5,915 bases of DNA, taken from contig JAHEDB010000157.1 in NCBI GenBank assembly GCA_024641465.1, positions 1 to 5,915 on the forward strand, given 5' to 3'. Origin of the DNA: Chromatiales bacterium (GTDB lineage Bacteria; Pseudomonadota; Gammaproteobacteria; UBA6429; Thiohalophilaceae). The notes under the pieces are model-generated. The model ran no database searches, had not been told where the DNA came from, and worked only from the letters and a program-made list of their open reading frames with translations. Made by a program: the position numbers and the translations under genes. This document shows positions 1 to 5,576 of the stretch, one piece after another. Numbering within the stretch: the first letter of the stretch is position 1; each line of letters opens with the position of its first letter.

Positions 1-2028
1 GCCCCGGTGATTGATATGGACCCTTATGTCCGCCGCGATGGCAAGGTTGTTTTTACCCGCTGGGACCGTTCCAGTGTATCCAATGCGATCAATATCTACT
101 CGATTAATCCGGACGGTACCGATTTACAACTCATCTACGGTGCTCACAGTCACGACTCGGGGCCGAACAACTCAAGCATGCAATACACCCAGCTCAGGGA
201 ATATCCTGATGGCCGTGTGTTAAGTATTTTGCGGCCCTTCAGCGACACCTTCGGCGGTGGGGATATCAGCCTGATCGATACCGATCATTTTGCTGACTAT
301 GGTCGCCCCACCAGAAGGAATGCCGGCCTGACCGGAACGGGGCAGGCATCATTGACCGGGGGTAGCGCCAGCGCGGAATTACCGCCATCGATGGGTGGAC
401 GCTACATCTCGGCCTTCCCCCTATGGGATGGAACGGGGCGCAGTCTGGTGAGCTGGACGCCGTGTCGAATCATGGTCAGTGACCAGAGTGCACCGTGTAC
501 GGCAGAAGGCCTGCTAAACCCCGATGTGGTCGAGGCCCCACCTATTTATAGCCTTTACATCTACGACCCGGTGCAAAATACCAAATTACCCATATTCCTG
601 CCCGAGGCGGGGATGGCGATAACCGATGTTATTGCCGCACAGCCCAGGGCCTATCCGGGTTTGCTGGAAGACAAGGTTGAAACCACCAGTGAGAAGACCG
701 GCATACTGCATATCCGCAGTGTTTATGATTATGACGGGGGGTTTGATAGCCGTGGTGTGACCGGTAAGGGCAACACCCTCAATGATTTCTTAATAAATTC
801 ACAACCGACTGACCGCAGGGCCCGTTTTATACGTCTCATCAAGAACTTTGTCCGGCCGGACAGGAATGATTACCAAATTCCGAATCTGGCGAATCGCGGC
901 GGCGCCCTGGTGGAGATCATCGGCTACGCCCCAATCGAGCCGGACGGTTCCGTTAAGGTCAGGGTGCCGGCGGATGTCCCGTTCAGTTTTCAGATCGTTG
1001 ATATAAACGGTCGGCGTATCAATGAACAACGTCATATCTCCTGGATACAGATCCGCAAGGGCGAGACACTGGAGTGTAATGGTTGCCATCGCCACAACAG
1101 TGGCACCCCACACGGGCGACGCGATGCGATCACTTCAATCAATTCGGGAGTGGATAACAGCGGCGTGTTCCCAGGACAGGGTGGCGCGCTACCGGCGCAA
1201 GCCGGCGAGACCATGGCTGAAACCCGCACGCGGATAAGTTGTCAGGTTGATAACTGCAAGGGACTCAATCCGACGGTGGATATTGTCTATGAAGACCTCT
1301 GGTCCACCACCAAGAGCCCGAGCTTTGCCTATCAGTATGATGACATCTTTAATTTTACCGACACTGAGACGGACCCGGTCAGTCATGCCTGTGTTCTCGG
1401 CTGGACCAAAGAATGCCGGGTGATTATCAACTACGTCACCCATATCGATCCGCTATGGAGTAAACCCCGTTTGCTTGCTGATGAGGTAACAGACAAGACC
1501 TGTTCACAAGCCGGGTGTCACTCACCGGTTGATAAGGCTGGGCTGCCACAGGTGCCTGCCCCCAGTATTGCATTTGATCCGCCCAGTGGACCCCCATGCA
1601 CACAACCGGCAACGACAGGCAGTCAACTCAATCTGGATAATGTCAGTCTATTTGATCCAGACAATGATAATGATCCTAGGCTGAAGGCCTATAAGGAGCT
1701 ATTTAACAGCGACAATGTTCAGCAATTGGTTGATGGTTCCCTGGTCGATGCGGTATTTGATGGTGCCCCGATTTTTAACGAGAATAATCCAGAAATAATT
1801 ATCGGTTGCGAACAGACTACTATCACAACCAGACCTGGGCCGCCCATGAGCGCCGGTTCTGCACGGACCAGTCGCTTTTTTAATGTCTTTGTAGAAAGTA
1901 ATGCGACACACTATGATAGTGTTAAAAAGCAGCCTATTCTGTCGCCATCGGAACTTAAATTGATCTCGGAATGGCTGGACATCGGCGGACAGTATTATAA
2001 TGACCCCTTTGCCGTGCCACCAAATTGA
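1..2028 (+). CDS. HzsA-like exported c-type haem protein with PD40/TolB-like propeller region (5' end outside window)
   Basis: The frame is open from the first base, so the N-terminus and any signal peptide are missing; the GTG at 7 is probably internal. Residues below count from that GTG. Residues 5-50 (DPYVRRDGKVVFTRWD, then INPDGTDLQLIYGAHSHDSG) look like a TolB/PD40-type propeller blade. Residues about 300-365 (EPDGSVKVRVPADVPFSFQ, then an ISWIQIRKGE stretch) match the middle domain of hydrazine synthase alpha-subunit homologues and end in a CNGCH haem-binding motif (357-361). The NYVTHIDPLW stretch near 475 precedes a second motif, CSQAGCH (499-505), which has CX4CH spacing. The C-terminus (SPSELKLISEWLDIGGQYYNDPF) is typical of these cytochrome-like proteins. 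The protein is presumably periplasmic or surface-exposed. Substrate and reaction are unknown; homologues occur widely outside anammox bacteria. It lies 113 nt upstream of an envelope-protein operon that may share its function. Confidence 0.83.
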   Translation, partial: APVIDMDPYVRRDGKVVFTRWDRSSVSNAINIYSINPDGTDLQLIYGAHSHDSGPNNSSMQYTQLREYPDGRVLSILRPFSDTFGGGDISLIDTDHFADYGRPTRRNAGLTGTGQASLTGGSASAELPPSMGGRYISAFPLWDGTGRSLVSWTPCRIMVSDQSAPCTAEGLLNPDVVEAPPIYSLYIYDPVQNTKLPIFLPEAGMAITDVIAAQPRAYPGLLEDKVETTSEKTGILHIRSVYDYDGGFDSRGVTGKGNTLNDFLINSQPTDRRARFIRLIKNFVRPDRNDYQIPNLANRGGALVEIIGYAPIEPDGSVKVRVPADVPFSFQIVDINGRRINEQRHISWIQIRKGETLECNGCHRHNSGTPHGRRDAITSINSGVDNSGVFPGQGGALPAQAGETMAETRTRISCQVDNCKGLNPTVDIVYEDLWSTTKSPSFAYQYDDIFNFTDTETDPVSHACVLGWTKECRVIINYVTHIDPLWSKPRLLADEVTDKTCSQAGCHSPVDKAGLPQVPAPSIAFDPPSGPPCTQPATTGSQLNLDNVSLFDPDNDNDPRLKAYKELFNSDNVQQLVDGSLVDAVFDGAPIFNENNPEIIIGCEQTTITTRPGPPMSAGSARTSRFFNVFVESNATHYDSVKKQPILSPSELKLISEWLDIGGQYYNDPFAVPPN

Positions 2029-2034
2029 TTGACG

Positions 2035-2079
2035 GGGGTATTGCCAGTCGGGGTGTGGTACATTGCGGGGCAATACTTC
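2035..2079 (+). terminator. Candidate hairpin terminator or attenuator after the HzsA-like gene
   Basis: GTATTGCC (2038-2045) and GGCAATAC (2069-2076) form a perfect 8-bp inverted repeat. Two G-U pairs and one G-C pair extend it outward to 2035/2079. The loop is 23 nt. It starts 7 nt after the upstream stop codon. The following bases are A/T-rich but contain no T run, so it is not a classical intrinsic terminator. The right arm can also pair in two other ways (ATTGC 2062-2066 with GCAAT 2070-2074, or with GTATTTGCC 2103-2111), so an attenuator is equally possible. Confidence 0.35.
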
Positions 2080-2112
2080 AAATAATAACTAGCCGAGAGT
2101 CTGTATTTGCCA

Positions 2113-2129
2113 GCCACACACCATGTGGC
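2113..2129 (+). promoter_or_regulatory. Small GC-rich hairpin just upstream of the SH3-barrel gene start
   Basis: GCCACA (2113-2118) and TGTGGC (2124-2129) form a perfect 6-bp stem with a 5-nt loop, ending 12 nt before the ATG at 2142. The region in front of that ATG lacks a clear Shine-Dalgarno sequence (it reads GCGGCGGTTGAATC), so the hairpin may influence initiation on this first gene of the operon. I see no convincing -35/-10 pair in 2029-2141. Function is inferred from position only. Confidence 0.25.
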
Positions 2130-2141
2130 GGCGGTTGAATC

Positions 2142-2882
2142 ATGCGCATAAGCCTGACCATAATTTCATTGCTTGTCCTTTTACTTGCGAGTTTTGCAGG
2201 TCAGGCCAGGACCCTCCCTCGCGTCAAGGTCACCGAACCGTTTATTCAAATGCATACCGGCCCTGGTACGGGTTATCCGGTGTTGCTGGATCTGGAGCGC
2301 GGTAGTTGGCTGGGGATTCGGCGGCAGCAGGCCGATTGGTATGAGGTTGTTACCGAGAAAGGCCAGACCGGCTGGGTTACGCACGAGGAACTGGTAAAAA
2401 CGGTTACGGCGGATAATGAGCCGGTTAAATTGCACGGTCTCGAACAGACGGATTTTAAACTCCGCGACTGGGAACTGGGGGCCTTGTGGGGCAGGGTGGG
2501 GAGTTCGAGCATATTCACCCTGTCGGGAGGCTACTCCTTCAACGAAAATCTGGCCGTCGAAATTTCCGCATCGCAAATGATCGGCAGTTTATCGACCAGT
2601 GAATTAGCCACCCTTAATTTGATAGCCCAGCCCTTTCCCGAGTGGCGAGTGTCTCCCTATTTTACACTTGGTACCGGCCGGATCAGGACCAGGACGAATT
2701 CCACCCTGGTGGAGGAAAAGGATCGCGATGACCGGACGTCAAACGCCGGTGTGGGCCTTCGGGTGTATTTAACCCGCAGTTTTTTTCTACGCGCGGAATA
2801 TCGAGAATTGGTAATTTATACCAGTACGAATGATTATGGGGATCTGGAGATATGGTCAATCGGGGTTGGAAGTTTCTTTTAA
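2142..2882 (+). CDS. Exported SH3b-domain protein fused to a small outer-membrane beta-barrel
   Basis: The 246-residue product starts with a signal peptide (MRISLTIISLLVLLLASFAG, probable cleavage near AGQA, residue 22). Residues about 26-88 form a bacterial SH3 domain: the HTGPGTGYPVL turn at 38-48, ADWYEV at 64-69 and GWVT at 77-80 are its usual landmarks. Such domains often bind peptidoglycan or other cell-wall ligands. Residues about 108-246 alternate polar and hydrophobic positions (GGYSFNENLAVEISAS, YFTLGTGRI, FFLRAEYRELVIY) and end in Phe, as in small OmpA/OmpW-like eight-strand barrels. It may therefore link outer membrane and cell wall. The start is fixed from upstream by an in-frame TGA at 2136-2138. 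No strong ribosome binding site is visible. The last 31 nt overlap the next gene. Ligand and exact role are unknown. Confidence 0.82.
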   Translation: MRISLTIISLLVLLLASFAGQARTLPRVKVTEPFIQMHTGPGTGYPVLLDLERGSWLGIRRQQADWYEVVTEKGQTGWVTHEELVKTVTADNEPVKLHGLEQTDFKLRDWELGALWGRVGSSSIFTLSGGYSFNENLAVEISASQMIGSLSTSELATLNLIAQPFPEWRVSPYFTLGTGRIRTRTNSTLVEEKDRDDRTSNAGVGLRVYLTRSFFLRAEYRELVIYTSTNDYGDLEIWSIGVGSFF

Positions 2883-3508
2883 GCACCATGGTTATCTGTC
2901 TGGCGGTTTCTGCTGGCGCGCCTGTTGTGTTTGCCGTGGAGCCGATGCAGGCCGAGGAGCCGCTGATCAAACCTGAGGTTAAACGCGCAGAAGTGGTTTT
3001 GCCCAAGATTGATACCGAGAGTATCGAGATAGGTTATTTTACCGGCAGCATGGGGTTTGAGGATTTCGGCACTAACAGCGTGCAAGGTATCTTTGTCGCC
3101 TTTCATGTGAATGAAGATGTGTTTCTACTCGGTAGTTATGGACAAACGACCATCGGTAAAAGCACTAGTGAGATAATCAACAACAGCCTTATGTTTACCG
3201 ATGCTGAAAGGAAGGTTAGTTACTATAACGTTCTGTTAGGCTATAACCTGCTGCCGGGCGAGGTGTTTATCGGCAACAAGCTGGCGTTTAATACCGATCT
3301 GTATATTGTGGTCGGTTCGGGCACGACCAAATTTGCCGGTGATGATTACGCGACCTTTGTGTATGGCTGGGGGTATCGTTTTTTGATGGCGGACTGGTTG
3401 TCCCTGCATCTGGATATGCGTAATCACTCCTTTATCCATTATAAGTTTGGCTATGAACGCTCCGTGAACAATCTTGAAACAACGATTGGCCTGGCGGTAT
3501 TTTTCTAA
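2852..3508 (+). CDS. Outer-membrane beta-barrel domain protein (TIGR04565-like)
   Basis: The 218-residue product has a signal peptide (MVNRGWKFLLSTMVICLAVS, cleavage near VVFA at 28), a short charged linker, and a barrel from about residue 56 to the C-terminal Phe-Phe. The patterns GYFTGSMGFEDFGTNSVQGI, VSYYNVLLGYNLLPGEVFIG and FAGDDYATFVYGWGYRFLMADWLSLHLDMR resemble the outer membrane beta-barrel domain family that I know as TIGR04565; this assignment is from memory of the family. The start overlaps the preceding gene by 31 nt, suggesting translational coupling. A later ATG at 2888 would leave a signal peptide without its positive n-region and lies about 15 nt beyond the nearest GGAAG, so 2852 is preferred, although its own GGAG is only 2 nt away (a GGGG lies 10 nt away). 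It probably sits in the outer membrane; cargo or partner is unknown. Confidence 0.82.
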   Translation: MVNRGWKFLLSTMVICLAVSAGAPVVFAVEPMQAEEPLIKPEVKRAEVVLPKIDTESIEIGYFTGSMGFEDFGTNSVQGIFVAFHVNEDVFLLGSYGQTTIGKSTSEIINNSLMFTDAERKVSYYNVLLGYNLLPGEVFIGNKLAFNTDLYIVVGSGTTKFAGDDYATFVYGWGYRFLMADWLSLHLDMRNHSFIHYKFGYERSVNNLETTIGLAVFF

Positions 3509-3522
3509 GAAGAGGAATAAAT

Positions 3523-4029
3523 ATGTCTGGAATGATTTCAATTCGAAGCCTGTGTTTATCAATTTACCTGTTGCTTGTTGGTGTAACGGTTTCGCATGCC
3601 GCTGAGTTGAGCGGTAAGGCGCCTGATTTTACCTTGAAGAGTATGAATGGTAAAAATCTCAAGCTGAGTGAATTTCGTGGTCAGGTGGTAATGCTGAATT
3701 TCTGGGCCTCCTGGTGCGCACCCTGTCGGCAGGAGATGCCCTTGCTGGAAGATTTATATAAAAAATATAAGCCGCTTGGTTTTACCTTGTTGGGTGTCAA
3801 TGTCGAACAGGATTCGAGCAAGGCATCGACCTTGTTGAGAAGCATCAAGGTGAGTTTTCCGATCCTGTTTGATAATCAGAACAAGGTCAGCAAGTTGTTT
3901 ACCGTCTCGGCCATGCCCACTACGGTGATCGTCGATCGGGATGGTAATATGCGTTATCTCCACCAGGGCTATAAGCCGGGTTATGAGCTGGAGTATCAGA
4001 AACAGATCAGGTCCTTGCTCAGGGAATAA
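3523..4029 (+). CDS. Periplasmic TlpA/ResA-like thiol:disulfide oxidoreductase
   Basis: This 168-residue thioredoxin-fold protein has a cleavable signal sequence (cleavage near VSHA, residue 26). The mature part begins with the AhpC/TSA-Redoxin pattern GKAPDFTLKSMNGKNLKLSEFRGQ. The catalytic motif is WCAPC (residues 64-68) inside NFWASWCAPCRQEMP, and the cis-proline is P132 in AMPTT. The length is normal for TlpA-like proteins. Family members reduce or isomerise cysteines in periplasmic proteins, including apocytochromes c before haem attachment. Plausible local clients are the haem-motif cysteines of the HzsA-like protein and the Cys-Gly-Cys tail of the lipoprotein encoded next; this is inference from position. 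A strong ribosome binding site, GAGG at 3512-3515, sits 7 nt before the ATG. Only 14 nt separate it from the preceding gene and 2 nt from the next. Confidence 0.93.
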   Translation: MSGMISIRSLCLSIYLLLVGVTVSHAAELSGKAPDFTLKSMNGKNLKLSEFRGQVVMLNFWASWCAPCRQEMPLLEDLYKKYKPLGFTLLGVNVEQDSSKASTLLRSIKVSFPILFDNQNKVSKLFTVSAMPTTVIVDRDGNMRYLHQGYKPGYELEYQKQIRSLLRE

Positions 4030-4031
4030 CG

Positions 4032-4250
4032 ATGCGACTGATTATCTCGAGTCTGCTCCTCGCCTTGATTACCAGCGGATGCACGATTGAACCCTGGGTG
4101 CAACCTTATGAACGCGCCAATCTGGCTGATCCGATCATGAGTTTTTCCCGGAATCCGGTTTCTGCCTCATACCGCAATCATGTCTTTGAGGCCCGGGAAG
4201 GGGCGCGTGGCGCTGATGGAAGTCAGGGTGGTGGTTGTGGTTGTAACTAA
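4032..4250 (+). CDS. DUF4266 small lipoprotein with GGGCGCN tail
   Basis: The 72-residue product starts with a lipoprotein signal peptide, MRLIISSLLLALITSGC, giving lipidation at C17. The -3 residue is Thr, acceptable but not optimal. Thr at +2 favours sorting to the outer membrane. The core PWVQPYERANLADPIM (21-36) and the YRNHVFEAREGARG stretch (47-60), followed by a glycine-rich end GGGCGCN (66-72), match the small family I recognise as DUF4266. C69 and C71 form a Cys-Gly-Cys pair that could form a disulfide, bind metal or carry a modification; its role is unknown. The ribosome binding site AGGG at 4021-4024 lies 7 nt before the ATG, inside the end of the TlpA gene. The last 14 nt probably overlap the DUF3570 gene. 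In my recollection these two families regularly occur side by side, which supports both assignments. Confidence 0.85.
   Translation: MRLIISSLLLALITSGCTIEPWVQPYERANLADPIMSFSRNPVSASYRNHVFEAREGARGADGSQGGGCGCN
4225..4239 (+). promoter_or_regulatory. Ribosome binding site and GTG start of the DUF3570 gene, embedded in the DUF4266 tail
   Basis: AGGG at 4225-4228 lies 8 nt before a GTG at 4237-4239, the arrangement that best gives a standard signal peptide for the downstream protein. These bases also encode the glycine/cysteine tail of the DUF4266 lipoprotein. Alternative in-frame starts are ATG 4180 (no Shine-Dalgarno seen), ATG 4216 (a G-run 12 nt upstream) and GTG 4228 or 4231. Confidence 0.5.
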
Positions 4251-5415
4251 GGCTTCACGCTATCTACTGGCAAGTCTGATTATTGTCTTAATCTGTCCGG
4301 CGGATGCGGCGGTTTTGCCCGAGGACCGCACCGATGTCCTGTCCCATTCCTATAAGGGGGGCGGCATTGAAATTAGCGGACCATCCGTTCTGGTGCGCAA
4401 GGGGGATGCCAAGTCCTTCTCGGCCTATGCCAATTATTATGTCGACAACATCAGCAGCGCCTCGATCGATGTGCAGGCCCTGGGGGCCAGCCGTTATCAG
4501 GAATCGCGTGTCGAACAGTCTGCGGGTTTTGATGTCCTGCATGGCAAGTCGATCATGAGTTTTGGTTACACCAACAGCGTCGAAAATGATTATGTCGCGA
4601 ATACCTATCATTTCGGCATTAGTATGGACATGTTTGGTGATCTGACGACCGTGAGCATGGGCTATGCCCAGGGGCAGGATCAGATATTCAGAACCGCCCT
4701 GGTTGATGGTGTCCGTGGGCGTGACCCTGGTTTTAACGAAACCGCCTTGCGCAGAAATTACAGCCTCGGCCTGAGTCAGGTGGTGTCGAAGAATTTGTTG
4801 CTCGGTCTCAATTTTGAAAGTATCTCGGATGAAGGCTATCTGAATAATCCGTATCGGCAATATCGTTACCTGTCCGGTAGCACCGCCAGGTTCGAGACCG
4901 AGGTTTATCCCCGCACCCGTACCAGTAATGCCCTTTCCCTGCAGGCACGTTATTACTTGCCGTATCGGGCGGCGATCCATTATCAGGAAAGGCTATTCAA
5001 TGATGACTGGGGTATCGTGGCCAGTGATTCCGAGGTCGGCTATACCCATCCCTTTGGGGAGAATCTGATTCTCGAAATCCGTTACCGGCTTTATTCACAG
5101 ACCAGGGCCAATTTTTACAGTGACCTGCACGCTGAAAAGAGCAGTCAGGCACTGGATTTTCGCGCCCGTGACAAGGAGCTGAGTAGCTACGATAGTAGGA
5201 CCTTGGGGCTGGTCGTCAGCTATGAATTTGCCAAAGGCGGCTGGTGGTTTATCGATAAGGCCAGCCTCAACCTGGCATACGATTATATAAAGTTTGACTA
5301 TAAGGATTTTCGGGATGCCACGGCGTCGAAGACCGATGCCAGTCTGGTGGGAAATGAGCCTTATTATCAGTTCTCGGCCAATGTCTTGCAGTTGTTTTTC
5401 TCGGTATGGTATTGA
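4237..5415 (+). CDS. DUF3570 outer-membrane beta-barrel protein
   Basis: From GTG 4237 the product has 392 residues. It begins with a signal peptide (MVVTKASRYLLASLIIVLIC, cleavage near PADA, residue 24). The mature start AVLPEDRTDVLSHSYKGGGI is followed by many alternating strands (FSAYANYYVDNISSASIDVQ, SFGYTNSVENDYVANTYHFG, NLILEIRYRLYSQTRANFYS) and an aromatic end, LFFSVWY, typical of outer-membrane barrels. Pattern and length fit DUF3570. Starting at ATG 4216 or 4180 would put a run of valines before the normal signal peptide, so 4237 is chosen, though the start is not certain. It overlaps the DUF4266 gene by 14 nt, so the two are probably translationally coupled. Members of this family are uncharacterised; a transport or cofactor-related role in the outer membrane is only a guess. 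It is the last gene of the cassette. Confidence 0.85.
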   Translation: MVVTKASRYLLASLIIVLICPADAAVLPEDRTDVLSHSYKGGGIEISGPSVLVRKGDAKSFSAYANYYVDNISSASIDVQALGASRYQESRVEQSAGFDVLHGKSIMSFGYTNSVENDYVANTYHFGISMDMFGDLTTVSMGYAQGQDQIFRTALVDGVRGRDPGFNETALRRNYSLGLSQVVSKNLLLGLNFESISDEGYLNNPYRQYRYLSGSTARFETEVYPRTRTSNALSLQARYYLPYRAAIHYQERLFNDDWGIVASDSEVGYTHPFGENLILEIRYRLYSQTRANFYSDLHAEKSSQALDFRARDKELSSYDSRTLGLVVSYEFAKGGWWFIDKASLNLAYDYIKFDYKDFRDATASKTDASLVGNEPYYQFSANVLQLFFSVWY

Positions 5416-5493
5416 TAGTATTGAGAAATATAAGCAAACCGTAAAATCGAGGTTTTACACTTTAAATAGACTCAATTAACTATTAAATCCTTA

Positions 5494-5520
5494 GTCTGGG
5501 CTTTGTTATTTTTCCCAGAT
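5494..5520 (+). terminator. Candidate hairpin terminator of the envelope operon
   Basis: TCTGGG (5495-5500) pairs with CCCAGA (5514-5519), with a possible G-U closing pair at 5494/5520. The T-rich stretch lies in the loop rather than after the stem, so this is not a classical intrinsic terminator on either strand. It is about 80 nt past the DUF3570 stop. It may be a processing or mRNA-stabilising structure instead. Confidence 0.25.
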
Positions 5521-5523
5521 GGA

Positions 5524-5552
5524 TTAGGATGATCCGATTGCACGCTGTAATC
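5524..5552 (+). promoter_or_regulatory. Weak candidate promoter overlapped by a dyad, upstream of the CFA-synthase-like gene
   Basis: TGTAAT at 5546-5551 matches five of six bases of the sigma70 -10 consensus. TTAGGA at 5524-5529, 16 nt upstream, is a poor -35 (three of six). The imperfect palindrome 5536-5552 (seven pairs, one of them G-T, around CGC) covers the -10 and would be suitably placed for a repressor. A transcript from here would have a short leader containing the GAGG ribosome binding site at 5567-5570. Confidence 0.25.
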
Positions 5553-5576
5553 TAATTGGGATGATTGAGGATAGTC

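Larger units (their letters stand above)
5416..5576 (+). other. Intergenic region with three inverted repeats between the DUF3570 and CFA-synthase-like genes
   Basis: This A/T-rich gap ends the operon. GTAAAA/TTTTAC (5441-5446 with 5453-5458, 6-nt loop) is a perfect but weak hairpin. TCTGGG/CCCAGA (5495-5500 with 5514-5519, 13-nt T-rich loop) is a stronger stem, but no T run follows, so termination is uncertain. GATTGCA/TGTAATC (5536-5542 with 5546-5552) is a third dyad. No small gene with a convincing start and ribosome binding site was found here. Confidence 0.4.

Noticed and set aside
1..2028. Reading the HzsA resemblance as evidence for anammox or hydrazine synthesis
   Set aside because: Only the alpha-like protein is visible, no other hydrazine synthase subunit is present, and homologues of this type are common in non-anammox bacteria.
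2041..2070. TTGCCA at 2041-2046 (and a second copy at 2107-2112) as a promoter -35 element
   Set aside because: No acceptable -10 sequence lies 16-18 nt downstream of either copy.
1699..2073. Antisense open frame of 124 codons at the end of the HzsA-like gene
   Set aside because: It overlaps the conserved C-terminal coding part on the other strand and has no family-like motif.
2123..2305. Small plus-strand frame beginning at the ATG within the 2113-2129 hairpin
   Set aside because: It runs in another frame through the signal peptide and SH3 domain of the real gene, with no ribosome binding site or recognisable product.
4288..4980. Long antisense open frame of 230 codons
   Set aside because: It lies opposite the DUF3570 gene, whose frame, signal peptide and barrel pattern are clear. 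The antisense translation shows no recognisable domain and no ribosome binding site.
5454..5486. TTTACA with a TATTAA-like -10 as a promoter
   Set aside because: The spacing to TATTAA is 21 nt, and sequences at 16-18 nt match the -10 consensus poorly.
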